DNA of 64,000 bases, taken from the NCBI RefSeq assembly GCF_013520985.1, contig NZ_JACDTY010000021.1:1-64000 (forward strand), read 5' to 3'. This document shows positions 37,585 to 47,211 of this stretch, piece by piece; the first letter of the stretch is position 1, and each line of letters starts with the position of its first letter. This DNA comes from Mesorhizobium neociceri. GTDB taxonomy: Bacteria > Pseudomonadota > Alphaproteobacteria > Rhizobiales > Rhizobiaceae. The notes beneath the pieces were generated by a model. It had not been told where the DNA came from. It saw nothing but the letters and a program-made list of their open reading frames with translations, and ran no database searches. The translations under genes and the position numbers were made by a program.

Positions 37585-38550
37585 CTACTGCGCTGCGGTC
37601 ATTTTGACGATGATGGGGATGACGGCGATCATCAGCACCACCGGCAGGATGCACACCACCACGGGCACCGACATCTTGGCCGGCAAGGCATGTGCCTTTT
37701 CCTCAGCCAGCGACATGCGCTTGTGGCGCATTTCATCGGAGAACACACGCAGCGCCCCGGCGAGGCTGGTGCCGAGTTCCTTGGACTGCTGCAGGAGCGT
37801 TGCGAAGGAGCGCACCTCGTCCAGGCTGAGGCGGTCGGCGAGCGCCTTCAAGGCATCGTCGAGGCTGCGGCCAGCCCTCAGTTCCAGCGACACCAGCTGC
37901 AGGTTCTGGCTGAGCGACGGATAGGTCTTGGCCAGTTCCTTCGAGACGCGCTCGATGCCTGCTTCCATGCTCATGCCGGCGTCGGAGCAGACGATCATCA
38001 AATCCATGAAGTCGGGAAAGCCGTTGCGGTATTCGCGCATCTTTTCCCGCACCTTCTGGCTGAGCACCAGGCCGGGCACGAGATAGCCGGCGGCTCCCGA
38101 CAGGATGATGAAGGTCCAGCGGCTGGTCGCGGTGGAATCGGCGCTTGCCATCCAGTGGTTGACCAGGAACGCGCCGATCGCCGTGCCCACGAGGCAGGCA
38201 AAGCGGATCAGGAAGAACGTGCCGACGGCGCGCGGCTCCATATAGCCCGCCTGGATCAGCTTCATGCGCAGCCGGGCGACATTTTCCGGATCGCTTTTGG
38301 CGTAGAATTCCTGCGCCCGCTTCACCGCCTTCTCGCGCACGACGCTTTGGCTCTTCTTCGGCGCCGGCTCGACCTGTTCGGGAGCCTTCCTGTCGTCGAC
38401 CTTGAGCCGGCGCTTGAGATCGTTGCGGTCGCCTTTGGCCATCACCAACGGCCATGCCACCGCGCCACCGCCCAAGGCCAGGAGCAGCGCGGCCACCGGC
38501 ATCAGCGACGTCGGCGCCAGCGAGGCGAGAAACTGGATCACCTGTTCCAT
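37585..38550 (-). CDS. tadC: Tad pilus inner-membrane protein TadC
   Basis: The 321-residue protein has an N-terminal helix, a central cytoplasmic T2SF domain and C-terminal helices ending SVPVVVCILPVVLMIAVIPIIV. The T2SF region contains GFPDFMDLMIVCSDAGMSME and LDEVRSFATLLQQSKELGTS, both characteristic. With TadB it forms the inner-membrane platform on which the CpaF ATPase works. Its start lies one base after the tadB stop, so the two are translated together. The family assignment is firm. Confidence 0.93.
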   Translation of the reverse strand: MEQVIQFLASLAPTSLMPVAALLLALGGGAVAWPLVMAKGDRNDLKRRLKVDDRKAPEQVEPAPKKSQSVVREKAVKRAQEFYAKSDPENVARLRMKLIQAGYMEPRAVGTFFLIRFACLVGTAIGAFLVNHWMASADSTATSRWTFIILSGAAGYLVPGLVLSQKVREKMREYRNGFPDFMDLMIVCSDAGMSMEAGIERVSKELAKTYPSLSQNLQLVSLELRAGRSLDDALKALADRLSLDEVRSFATLLQQSKELGTSLAGALRVFSDEMRHKRMSLAEEKAHALPAKMSVPVVVCILPVVLMIAVIPIIVKMTAAQ

Positions 38551-38551
38551 C

Positions 38552-39517
38552 TCAGAACCGGAAATTCGACATCTTGAACATGATGATGTTGCCCAGCATC
38601 AGCCACGTCACCGAGCCGCCTAGCAGATACCAGGTCTTCGGCACATCCCAGACGCTTTGATAGAATTGCGGCATCATCACCATGATGGCGGCGAACAGCA
38701 GCGCCGGCACCGCCGTCAGGATATAGGCCGACATACGGCCTTCGGTCGAAATGGCGCGCACCTTGCGGCGCAGCTTGCCGCGTTCGCGAATGGTCGTCGA
38801 CAAGCCGTCGAGGATCTCGCGCAGATTGCCGCCCGAACTCGTCTGGATCGACACCGCGGTGACGAACAGCGGCAGATCCTCCTGGCCGACCCGGTCGAAC
38901 AGCGAATTCAGTGCCGAGACCAGGTCGGAGCCATAGGTCACTTCGTCGGAGATAACGCCGAACTCGCTGCCGATCGGATCGGGCATCTCGCGCGACACCA
39001 TGGAGATCGCAACCGGCACCGGATGCCCGGCCTTGAGGCCACGCGTGATCAGCTCCAGCGCCTCCGGCAGTTGCACGCCGAACCGCTTGACCCGCCGGCT
39101 GCGCTTGGTACGCAGCACCAGCACCGGCAGCAGTGGCGCGAGCATCACAAACAGCAGAATGCCGAGCAGCAGCGGCAGGCCGTACCAGAGCGCCGTGAGC
39201 ATGATCGCCAGCGCCACGCCTGTCGTTATCGTCAGGAATTTCGGCAACGGCATCACCATACCCGACTGCGTGCGCAGCGCGCGGAAGCGGTCGGGCGAGA
39301 ACAACGACGTGCCGGCATCCAGGCCGCGCTCCTTGCGCAGCTGGATCAGCACCTGTTCCTGGCTGATCTTGTTTTCCTGCAGCTTCATGCGCCGGTTGAT
39401 GGCCACGCGCTTGTCGCTGCGGCCGGCATAAAGCAGATAGCAGCCTTCGGCGATCATGATGCCGGTCAGCGCTGCCGCGGCATAAACGACATAGATTGGG
39501 CTGAAACTCTCGAACAC
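38552..39517 (-). CDS. tadB: Tad pilus inner-membrane protein TadB
   Basis: The 321-residue T2SF protein has membrane helices at both ends and the cytoplasmic domain with LPEALELITRGLKAGHPVPV and SSGGNLREILDGLSTTIRER. It partners TadC. I choose a GTG start at 39517 (VFESFSPIYVVYAAA) because it is preceded by GCAGGAG eight bases away and follows the cpaF stop by four bases; a longer in-frame extension would overlap cpaF by 120 bases and is unconserved. This start makes TadB the same length as TadC. Confidence 0.92.
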   Translation of the reverse strand: MFESFSPIYVVYAAAALTGIMIAEGCYLLYAGRSDKRVAINRRMKLQENKISQEQVLIQLRKERGLDAGTSLFSPDRFRALRTQSGMVMPLPKFLTITTGVALAIMLTALWYGLPLLLGILLFVMLAPLLPVLVLRTKRSRRVKRFGVQLPEALELITRGLKAGHPVPVAISMVSREMPDPIGSEFGVISDEVTYGSDLVSALNSLFDRVGQEDLPLFVTAVSIQTSSGGNLREILDGLSTTIRERGKLRRKVRAISTEGRMSAYILTAVPALLFAAIMVMMPQFYQSVWDVPKTWYLLGGSVTWLMLGNIIMFKMSNFRF

Positions 39518-39521
39518 GCAG

Positions 39522-40943
39522 CTACTCCTGCGGCCGGCCAGGTTCGAAATACTTACCGGGGAATTCGATGCCCATATTGCGCAGATCCTCAAGAAAGCGC
39601 GGGCGAATACCGGTCGCCTCGTAGTGACCGAGGATGGTGCCATCGGCTTCCATGCCGGTACGCACGAAGCGGAATATCTCCTGCATCTGGATGACGTCGC
39701 CTTCCATGCCGGTCACCTCGGCGACGCTGGTCACCTTGCGCTTGCCGTCGGACAGACGCGTCAACTGGACGATAAGGTCGAGCGCGCTGGCGATCTGGCT
39801 GCGGATCGACTGCACCGTCATCGGCATGCCCGTCATGCCCAGCATCTGCTCGAGACGTGAAATGGCGTCGCGCGGCGTGTTGGCGTGGATGGTCGCCATC
39901 GAACCTTCATGGCCCGTGTTCATCGCCTGCAGCATGTCGAAGGCTTCCTCGCCGCGACACTCGCCGAGGATGACGCGGTCGGGGCGCATGCGCAGCGCGT
40001 TCTTGACCAGGTCGCGCTGCTTCAGCTCGCCATGACCTTCGATGTTGGCGGGGCGCGTTTCCATGCGCGCGACATGCGGCTGCTGCAGCTGCAGTTCGGC
40101 CGCGTCCTCGATGGTGATCAACCGTTCGTCTTCCGGAATGAAGGCCGACAATGCGTTGAGCATCGTCGTCTTGCCAGTGCCGGTGCCGCCGGAGATGATG
40201 GTGGTTTTGCGGGCATGCACGGCGGCGGCCAGCACCTCGGCCATGTTCTGGGTGATGGCGCCGAATTCGACCAGCTTGTGCAGGCCGAGCTTGTTCTTGG
40301 AAAACTTGCGGATCGACACCAGCGGCCCGTCGACGCCCACCGGCCGGATGGCGGCGTTGAAGCGTGAGCCGTCGAGCATGCGGGCATCGACCATCGGCTG
40401 CGATTCATCGACGCGGCGGCCAACGGCGGCGACGATCTTGTTGATGATGCGCAACAGATGCGCCTCATCCTTGAAAGGAATATGGACCTGCTGCAGCTTG
40501 CCGCGTTTTTCGACGAAGCAGTTCTGGTGGCCGTTGATCAGGATGTCGTTGATGTCAGGGTCCTTGAGCAGCGGCTCCAGCGGGCCGAGGCCGACCATCT
40601 CATCGACGATGTCGTCGACCAGCGCCTCGAGCTCGACGGTGTTGATCGCCATCCGCTCCTGGCGGGTCTTTTCCGACACGAATTCCTGCACCTGCCGGCG
40701 CATTTCTTCCTTGGGCAGGCGCTCCAGCGCGACCAGGTTGATCTCTTCGAGCAGCATACGGTGGATGCGCACGCGGGCGTCGAGCACCTTGTTGGCGCTT
40801 TTTCCCGGTGTTGTATCCGGTTTCGGCGGCAAGGCCTTGCGGATCGTCGGAATGACCACGGCGTGGTGCGCAACCGGCGCCACCTCGGCCGACTTCAGCG
40901 GGCGGACGTCACGGTTCTGCAGGGTCGAGAAGCGGCTGGTCAT
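39522..40943 (-). CDS. cpaF: Tad pilus assembly ATPase CpaF/TadA
   Basis: The 473-residue secretion ATPase powers pilus assembly. It has the N-terminal helical region, the Walker A motif in [17 protein letters not shown], the Asp box in [19 protein letters not shown] and the Walker B region [19 protein letters not shown]. The N-terminal 60 residues are basic and low in complexity, as often in CpaF. Its ATG overlaps the cpaE stop (four-base overlap), so CpaE and CpaF are coupled. It lies in the middle of the cpaB-to-tadC operon. Confidence 0.95.
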   Translation of the reverse strand: MTSRFSTLQNRDVRPLKSAEVAPVAHHAVVIPTIRKALPPKPDTTPGKSANKVLDARVRIHRMLLEEINLVALERLPKEEMRRQVQEFVSEKTRQERMAINTVELEALVDDIVDEMVGLGPLEPLLKDPDINDILINGHQNCFVEKRGKLQQVHIPFKDEAHLLRIINKIVAAVGRRVDESQPMVDARMLDGSRFNAAIRPVGVDGPLVSIRKFSKNKLGLHKLVEFGAITQNMAEVLAAAVHARKTTIISGGTGTGKTTMLNALSAFIPEDERLITIEDAAELQLQQPHVARMETRPANIEGHGELKQRDLVKNALRMRPDRVILGECRGEEAFDMLQAMNTGHEGSMATIHANTPRDAISRLEQMLGMTGMPMTVQSIRSQIASALDLIVQLTRLSDGKRKVTSVAEVTGMEGDVIQMQEIFRFVRTGMEADGTILGHYEATGIRPRFLEDLRNMGIEFPGKYFEPGRPQE

Positions 40944-42154
40944 CCGGCTTTCCTCTTCAGGAGGCCCCTGCCGATGCCGAACAGCGAGCGTGATTTCTCC
41001 GGCGTCGCGACGGCTTCTTCCGGCAGGATGATCTTCTTCAGATCGTTGACGACATTGGCGTTCGGGTCGATCTCGTGCAGCGGCACGCCGCGGTCGACCG
41101 CTTCACGCACAAGCCGGTAATTGTTGGAGATGCCGCCGACGAAATGCTCGCCGAGGATTTCCTGGACATCCGCCTGCTTGATGCCGTTGTCGAACATCTT
41201 CTGCTCGAACCGGTTGACGATGACATTCGGCTTCACTTCCTTGCCGGCCGTCTCGTAGACCGCCTGGATCAGCCGCTGCGTATGGCGCAGGCACGGCACC
41301 GTCATTTCGGCGACGATGTAGAGTTTGTTGGAGCCGAGCAGCACCGTCTCCGTCCACGGAAACCAGGTGCGCGGCATGTCGATGACGACATTGTCGAAAT
41401 AGGCAGAGACGAGATCGAGCATGCGCACCACGACATCGGTCTTGAATGAGCGCATTTCCGATGGATGCGTGGGGGCGGCCAGCACGCAGAGCCCGCTCGC
41501 ATGCTTGGACAGCATCACATCCAGCAGCTGCCGGTCGAGGCGCTCAGGCTGGTTCTCGATTTCAGTGATGTCGAAGCGCGGCTCGAGGTCGAGATATTCG
41601 GCGCAGGCGCCTTGCTGGAAATTGAGGTCGACCACGCAGGTCGACGCGCCGCGCGTCACCGAATGATGCAGCTGGAAGGCGGTCTGCAGCGCCAGCGTCG
41701 TGGTGCCGACACCGCCGGCGGCCGGCATGAAGGTGTAGATCTGCGACTCGGTGTTTTCCTCGCGTCCCGGCCCTTGCAGGGCGCGGATGACCGAACGCAC
41801 CAGATCGGCGGTGGTGATCGGCTTGACCAGGAAATCGGCGACCTGGAGCTGCACCAGGATGCGCACCGCTGCCGCGTTGAACTCCTGGGTGACGACGACG
41901 ACCGGAACGCGGCCTTCGAGCCGGCGCATGATGCGCTGCAGCGACTCGATCTCTTCCAGCTTTGCCGCATCCATGTCGACGATGAGCGCGCCGAAATCGG
42001 CTTCCTGGACCTCGCCGCGCAGTTCGGAAATGTTCTTCTCGACGGTCGAAAGCTGGATCACCTCCGAGGCCGCGAAAGCGGTGCGCGTATCCTGCACAAA
42101 GGTCCGGTCGCTGGACACCAGCAGGATTTTCTTGGTCTTGATGCCGCTTGCCAT
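40940..42154 (-). CDS. cpaE: Pilus localisation protein CpaE/TadZ
   Basis: The 404-residue protein has an atypical receiver-like N-terminal domain (residues 10-130; GALIVDMDAAKLEEIES in place of the usual Asp strand) followed by a MinD/ParA-like ATPase domain. The deviant Walker A reads MPAAGGVGTTTLALQ, without the usual lysine pair, as in several TadZ proteins. CpaE directs the pilus machinery to the cell pole. It is followed by cpaF with a four-base overlap and preceded by the small lipoprotein gene. Confidence 0.92.
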   Translation of the reverse strand: MASGIKTKKILLVSSDRTFVQDTRTAFAASEVIQLSTVEKNISELRGEVQEADFGALIVDMDAAKLEEIESLQRIMRRLEGRVPVVVVTQEFNAAAVRILVQLQVADFLVKPITTADLVRSVIRALQGPGREENTESQIYTFMPAAGGVGTTTLALQTAFQLHHSVTRGASTCVVDLNFQQGACAEYLDLEPRFDITEIENQPERLDRQLLDVMLSKHASGLCVLAAPTHPSEMRSFKTDVVVRMLDLVSAYFDNVVIDMPRTWFPWTETVLLGSNKLYIVAEMTVPCLRHTQRLIQAVYETAGKEVKPNVIVNRFEQKMFDNGIKQADVQEILGEHFVGGISNNYRLVREAVDRGVPLHEIDPNANVVNDLKKIILPEEAVATPEKSRSLFGIGRGLLKRKAG

Positions 42155-42198
42155 TTTGTCAGCCTGTCAGGTCATTCCCGGTCAAATCGCCAGGCAAA

Positions 42199-42465
42199 TC
42201 AATCGGTTGTCGCTGTTGGTTGCACGGCCTTGGCAGCAGCCGCCTGATCGGCGGCGTTCACCGCCGCCTCACTGCGCTGCGCCGGCACCAGCAGCCTGGT
42301 GTTCTGGACGCCGTACTTCCAGGGATCGACCATCTGCATGGCCGTATTGGCAGCCTGCGCGTTGCCGGCGGCCGTCGTCGGCCCCTCGCTGCGGATGTAG
42401 TCGTCGCTGGTGCAGCCGCTGGCGAGGCCGGCGAATAGCAGGGCGATGCATGGTCCCATGCGCAT
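42199..42465 (-). CDS. Small lipoprotein of the Cpa/Tad cluster (CpaD position)
   Basis: The 88-residue protein starts MRMGPCIALLFAGLASGC, a lipoprotein signal with the acylated Cys at residue 18, followed by TSDDYIRSEG and an Ala-rich tail. It sits exactly where CpaD lies in other alphaproteobacteria, between cpaC and cpaE, and four bases after the cpaC stop. It is far shorter than classical CpaD (about 200 residues), so it may be a shortened functional stand-in. I do not recognise a domain. Confidence 0.75.
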   Translation of the reverse strand: MRMGPCIALLFAGLASGCTSDDYIRSEGPTTAAGNAQAANTAMQMVDPWKYGVQNTRLLVPAQRSEAAVNAADQAAAAKAVQPTATTD

Positions 42466-42469
42466 GGCT

Positions 42470-43915
42470 TCAATCCTTCGGCAGGTCGAGGAAATGCCCG
42501 ACCGTGGTGACCGGGGCCGACTGTGCCGTGCTGCCGCTGGCCATTGCCATTGCACGGTTGGCATCGGACGTTTTCACTTCTTCGGTGTTGTTGAGGAAAT
42601 AGTCGACATTGCTGGCCGGCTGCGTGCCGTCGGTCGGCTCGAGCAGCTTCTTCGACGGGTCGACCGGCTTGACCAGATAAGGGGTGACGATGATCACCAG
42701 GTCGGTCTCGCGCCGCTGATAGGATTTCGAGGAAAACAGCGAGCCGAGCACCGGCAGCTTGCCGAGGCCGGGAAGACGCGAGGTGGTGATGTCGTTCTGC
42801 GACTGCAGCAGACCGGCGATCATGAAGCTCTGGCCGTTCTTCAGGTCGACCGATGTCCTGGCGCGGCGCACGATGAAGCCCGGCACCGAGATCGTACCGA
42901 TATTGTACGAGGCCGAGGCATCGATCGAGGACACTTCGGGCGCGATGTCGAGGCTGACCAGCCCGTCCTTCAGTACGGTCGGCGTGAAATCCAGGCTGAC
43001 GCCGTATTTCTTGTAGCTGACGGAGATCTTGCCATTGTCCTCGGAAACCGGGATCGGGAACTCGCCGCCGGCGAGGAAGCTTGCCGTCTGGCCCGAACGG
43101 GCGATCAGGTTCGGCTCGGCCAGCCGCCTGGCAAGGCCACGCTCCTCCAGCGCCTTGATGGCGACGTCGATCGACAGGCCGTTCGACAGCAGCCGGCCGA
43201 TGATCTCGCCATTGCCGGCCGCCGGCACCGAGCCAGGCTCGATGGTGACATCGCGCCCGCCAAGGCCGTAGGCGAAATTGGCGCTGTATTTGGCGCCGAG
43301 ATCCTGTCCGGCCTGGCGGTTGATCTCGACGAAGCGAACGTTGAGCTGAACCTGCTGCGAAGACGAGATGTTGACCGAATTGATCACTTCTTCATTGCCG
43401 GAGAAGCGGCTGGCGATCTTGCTCGCCTTCTCGGCGGCGACCGCGTCATCGGCTTCGCCCGACAGCACGACGCGGCCGTTGGCCGAGCCGACCTTGATCT
43501 TGGCGTCCGGCACGCTGGCGCGAATGGTGCTGGCCAGCTGGTCGGTGTCCAGCGTCACTTCGATGTCGACGGTGCCGACCAGCTGCTTGTTCTCGTCGAA
43601 CAGCGCGATGCCGGTGGTGCCGAGATTGTTGCCCAGCACATAGAAGGATTTGTCGGTCAGCGGATTGACGTTGGCGATCTCCGGATCGCCGATGACGATC
43701 TGGTAGAAGGCGGCATTGGTCATGATCGTCTTCGGCTTGCCCTTGGCAACCTTGATCGACGCATTCTTGGTCGACGACACATAGACGATGTCGTTGTCGG
43801 CCCTGGCCGGCGCGCTGAGGCCGAGCATTGCGGCCGCGGCGAAGCAAGCCGTCACCGCAAGCGCCCGCATTGGGCGCAGTCCTTTCGTCATCCGATATGC
43901 ATGAAGTCCCGACAT
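42470..43915 (-). CDS. cpaC: Tad pilus outer-membrane secretin CpaC
   Basis: The 481-residue protein forms the outer-membrane ring for the pilus. It has an N-terminal signal peptide (MRALAVTACFAAAAMLGLSAPARA within the first 45 residues), an N-domain with YQIVIGDPEIANVNPLTDKS, a BON-like region with GRVVLSGEADDAVAAEK, and the secretin core with LAEPNLIARSGQTASFLAGG and GLLQSQNDITTSRLPGLGKL. The start at 43915 follows GAGGGA; a start at 43891 is also possible. It is the second gene of the operon, 33 bases after cpaB. Confidence 0.92.
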   Translation of the reverse strand: MSGLHAYRMTKGLRPMRALAVTACFAAAAMLGLSAPARADNDIVYVSSTKNASIKVAKGKPKTIMTNAAFYQIVIGDPEIANVNPLTDKSFYVLGNNLGTTGIALFDENKQLVGTVDIEVTLDTDQLASTIRASVPDAKIKVGSANGRVVLSGEADDAVAAEKASKIASRFSGNEEVINSVNISSSQQVQLNVRFVEINRQAGQDLGAKYSANFAYGLGGRDVTIEPGSVPAAGNGEIIGRLLSNGLSIDVAIKALEERGLARRLAEPNLIARSGQTASFLAGGEFPIPVSEDNGKISVSYKKYGVSLDFTPTVLKDGLVSLDIAPEVSSIDASASYNIGTISVPGFIVRRARTSVDLKNGQSFMIAGLLQSQNDITTSRLPGLGKLPVLGSLFSSKSYQRRETDLVIIVTPYLVKPVDPSKKLLEPTDGTQPASNVDYFLNNTEEVKTSDANRAMAMASGSTAQSAPVTTVGHFLDLPKD

Positions 43916-43948
43916 CTGTCCCGTCCCTCGTCCGGTCCCCACCGGCAG

Positions 43949-44875
43949 TTATGGCTGGTCCCGCGCAGGAACCTGGTATTCTTCGACCTGCGTGCCGCGC
44001 GTCACGATGATCGTCTTGAATTTCGGCTTCTCAGGCTCCTTGGTCGCGGCCGTGAACAGCGCGCCGGCCGCGGCCTGGACGCCGGAGGCAACCGAACCGC
44101 CGAAGGATGAGATGGTGGTGACGCCGTCCTTGGCAGTGCCGCCATCGGCGGCCGAGCGGAGCGACAGCGACAAGGTGCCGACGGTGCGGGCAAGCGCCAC
44201 TTTCTGCGCGCCGTCAGTTGTCACCTCGATGGTCACGGAATTGGCGATCTGCGGCGTGGTCTGGCGCTGGTCAGCGCCCTGCCCGACGGTCAGCACCTTG
44301 GCGTCGGAGACGACGATCTCGGAGGTGACTGTGGAGCCGGCAGCGCCTTGCGCGTTCTTGGCCACTTCCTGGATTTCGCCGGCGTCGCGTGTCAGCACCA
44401 CGTCGACCCGGTCGCCCGGCATCACAAAGCCGCCGACGCCAGCGATCTCGTCGGTGCGGATGGTCACCGCCCGCATGCCGGGCGTCATCATGTTGGACAG
44501 CGTCGCGCGGCCATTCGGCCCCGACAGCTTGCTGATCAGCACCGGCTCGTTGATCTCGATCGGCGACAACACCACGCGGCTGCCTTCGGCAAGCAATGCA
44601 TTGATGGTGGTGAATGCGCCCTGCGGCACCGAGCCTTCCGACCACGGGATTTCGGTGAGCTGCGCGCGGTCGAGTTCCATGCCGTAACGCAGCGGCGCGT
44701 TGGCCACGACGATGGTCTTGAACTCGACCTTGGGGGTCACGGGCGCCGGGATCGATGCCGTCTTTTCCTCGGCATCGGCCTTGGCCTGGCTTTTAACCCA
44801 GAAATCCGCGGCAAAGATCGAGATCGCGCCGAAAACGGCGGCGATGCCGATCATCGTTATGGCCTTGCCCCTCAC
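43949..44875 (-). CDS. cpaB: Tad pilus assembly protein CpaB
   Basis: The 308-residue protein has one N-terminal membrane helix (MIGIAAVFGAISIFAADF) and a SAF domain (LRYGMELDRAQLTEIPWSEG), the plan of CpaB/RcpC, a periplasmic secretin partner. The GVGGFVMPGDRVDVVLTRD block is typical. The start is a GTG at 44875 preceded by AGGGG six bases away. It is the first gene of the operon, divergent from parE across about 230 bases that should hold promoters for both. No pilin (flp) or prepilin peptidase gene lies upstream. Confidence 0.9.
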   Translation of the reverse strand: MRGKAITMIGIAAVFGAISIFAADFWVKSQAKADAEEKTASIPAPVTPKVEFKTIVVANAPLRYGMELDRAQLTEIPWSEGSVPQGAFTTINALLAEGSRVVLSPIEINEPVLISKLSGPNGRATLSNMMTPGMRAVTIRTDEIAGVGGFVMPGDRVDVVLTRDAGEIQEVAKNAQGAAGSTVTSEIVVSDAKVLTVGQGADQRQTTPQIANSVTIEVTTDGAQKVALARTVGTLSLSLRSAADGGTAKDGVTTISSFGGSVASGVQAAAGALFTAATKEPEKPKFKTIIVTRGTQVEEYQVPARDQP

Positions 44876-45103
44876 AACTAACCCCTGACACCTGATGGTC
44901 TTTTATTTGTTGAGGGCCACGCTAGGCCGCTTAGTTAAAGATTCAGGAATCCCGGGCGCTCCGCACGGACCTATTTTCGCCGGCTTGGTTATCGAAAGGT
45001 TTTAGGATAAGAAGGGGTTAATCCCCGAACGTAACAGGAACTTCCGTCGCTTGGCGCTGAAAAGCGTGGCAGTATCGACGGGTGATTCGCGGCACCGGAT
45101 TCT

Positions 45104-47167
45104 ATGGCAGGCATGGACGACAACAACGATCTTTTCGGCAATCTGGAAAAGCAGCCCCAACCTGCCCGCGCGACCGCGCGCCCGGCCGATCCGCTGGTGC
45201 AGGCCGCGAAACGCCCTGTTGCCACCAAGGATGGCAGCGAAGGCTACAGCGCCGCCGACATCGAGGTGCTGGAAGGGCTGGAGCCGGTGCGGCGCCGTCC
45301 CGGCATGTATATTGGCGGCACCGACGACAAGGCGATGCACCATCTGTTCGCCGAGGTCATCGACAATTCGATGGACGAGGCGGTTGCCGGCCATGCCACC
45401 TTCATCGATGTCGAGCTTTCGGCCGACGGGTTTTTGACCGTTACCGACAATGGCCGCGGCATCCCAGTCGACCCGCATCCGAAATTCAAGAAACCGGCGC
45501 TCGAAGTCATCATGACGACGCTGCATTCGGGCGGCAAATTCGACTCCAAGGTATATGAAACGTCAGGCGGCCTGCACGGCGTCGGCGTCTCCGTCGTCAA
45601 TGCGCTGTCGGACCATCTCGAGGTTGAAGTCGCGCGAGGCCGCCAGCTCTACCGCCAAAGATTCTCTCGTGGCGTACCGGTAAGCGGGCTGGAGCACCTC
45701 GGCGAGGTGCACAACCGGCGCGGCACAAAAATCCGCTTCCATCCCGACGAGCAGATTTTCGGCAAGGGCGCGGCCTTCGAGCCGGCGCGGCTCTACCGCA
45801 TGACGCGCTCGAAAGCCTATCTGTTCGGCGGCGTAGAAATCCGCTGGAGCTGCGATCCGTCGCTGATCAAGGAAAAGGACCAGACGCCGGCCAAGGCGGA
45901 GTTTCATTTCCCCGGCGGGCTGAAGGACTACCTCAAGGCATCGCTCGGTGACGACTTCCAGGTGACGCGCGAAATCTTCGCCGGCAAGAGCGAGAAACAG
46001 GGCGGCCACGGCTCGCTGGAATGGGCGGTGACCTGGTTCGGCGGCGACGGCTTCATCAATTCCTACTGCAACACCATCCCGACCGGCGAAGGCGGCACGC
46101 ACGAGGCTGGCTTTCGCAATGTGCTGACACGCGGGCTTCGCGCCTATGCCGACCTCGTCGGCAATAAGCGCGCCTCGATCGTCACCTCCGAGGACGTCAT
46201 GATCTCGGCGGCGGGCATGCTGTCTGTGTTTATCCGCGAGCCGGAATTTGTCGGCCAGACCAAGGACCGGCTGGCGACGATTGAGGCCATTCGCATCGTC
46301 GAGACCGCCATCCGCGATCCCTTCGACCACTGGCTGGCCGACAATCCGCAGGAAGCCTCGAAGCTGCTGGAATGGGTGATCGCGCGCGCCGACGAACGGG
46401 TGCGCCGGCGCCAGGAAAAGGAAGTGTCGCGCAAGAGCGCGGTGCGCAAGCTCAGGCTGCCCGGCAAGCTCGCCGACTGCACGCAGAATGCCGCCGCGGG
46501 TGCCGAGCTGTTCATTGTCGAAGGCGACTCGGCCGGCGGCTCGGCCAAGCAGGCGCGCGACCGCGCCAGCCAGGCGGTCCTTCCGCTGCGGGGCAAAATC
46601 CTCAACGTCGCCAGCGCCGGTACCGACAAGCTGGCCGCCAACCAGCAGATTTCGGACCTGATCCAGGCCCTCGGCTGCGGCACGCGCTCAAAATACCGTG
46701 ACGAGGATTTGCGCTACGATCGCGTGATCATCATGACCGACGCCGACGTCGACGGCGCCCATATTGCCTCGTTGCTGATCACCTTCTTCTACCAGGAGAT
46801 GCCGAACCTGGTGAACGGCGGCCATCTCTATTTGGCGGTGCCGCCGCTCTATTCGATCCGGCAGGGCGGCAAAGTCGCCTATGCCCGCGACGATGCGCAC
46901 AAGGACGAGCTTTTGCGCACCGAATTCACCGGCCGCGCCAAGGTCGAGATCGGCCGCTTCAAGGGTCTGGGCGAGATGATGGCCGCGCAGCTCAAGGAAA
47001 CGACCATGGACCCGAGGAAGCGCACGCTGCTCAGGGTCGATGTCATCGATGCCGTGGCGGCGACCAAGGATGCGATCGATGCGCTGATGGGCACCAAGCC
47101 CGAGGCGCGCTTCCGCTTCATCCAGGAACGCGCCGAATTCGCCGCAACGGAAGTGCTGGATATCTGA
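45104..47167 (+). CDS. parE: DNA topoisomerase IV subunit B
   Basis: The 687-residue protein is the ATPase subunit of topoisomerase IV, which separates linked daughter chromosomes. The GHKL ATPase begins LEGLEPVRRRPGMYIGGTDD, with VIDNSMDEAVAGH (catalytic Glu/Asn) and the TOPRIM domain with LFIVEGDSAGGSAKQARDR and MTDADVDGAHIASLL. The ~45-residue acidic/basic N-terminal extension before the ATPase is usual in alphaproteobacterial ParE and distinguishes it from GyrB, as does the overall length. The ATG at 45104 is used, with MDDNNDLFG four codons later an alternative. Confidence 0.93.
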   Translation: MAGMDDNNDLFGNLEKQPQPARATARPADPLVQAAKRPVATKDGSEGYSAADIEVLEGLEPVRRRPGMYIGGTDDKAMHHLFAEVIDNSMDEAVAGHATFIDVELSADGFLTVTDNGRGIPVDPHPKFKKPALEVIMTTLHSGGKFDSKVYETSGGLHGVGVSVVNALSDHLEVEVARGRQLYRQRFSRGVPVSGLEHLGEVHNRRGTKIRFHPDEQIFGKGAAFEPARLYRMTRSKAYLFGGVEIRWSCDPSLIKEKDQTPAKAEFHFPGGLKDYLKASLGDDFQVTREIFAGKSEKQGGHGSLEWAVTWFGGDGFINSYCNTIPTGEGGTHEAGFRNVLTRGLRAYADLVGNKRASIVTSEDVMISAAGMLSVFIREPEFVGQTKDRLATIEAIRIVETAIRDPFDHWLADNPQEASKLLEWVIARADERVRRRQEKEVSRKSAVRKLRLPGKLADCTQNAAAGAELFIVEGDSAGGSAKQARDRASQAVLPLRGKILNVASAGTDKLAANQQISDLIQALGCGTRSKYRDEDLRYDRVIIMTDADVDGAHIASLLITFFYQEMPNLVNGGHLYLAVPPLYSIRQGGKVAYARDDAHKDELLRTEFTGRAKVEIGRFKGLGEMMAAQLKETTMDPRKRTLLRVDVIDAVAATKDAIDALMGTKPEARFRFIQERAEFAATEVLDI

Positions 47168-47211
47168 GCGTCAGCCGGTCTAGCCTGCGCTTCTGATACG
47201 GAGACCAGCTT

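Noticed and set aside
42410-44110. 566-codon plus-strand frame over the cpaC/cpaB region
   Set aside because: Antisense to cpaC and cpaB, which have clear secretin and SAF features. It is a shadow of high GC third positions.
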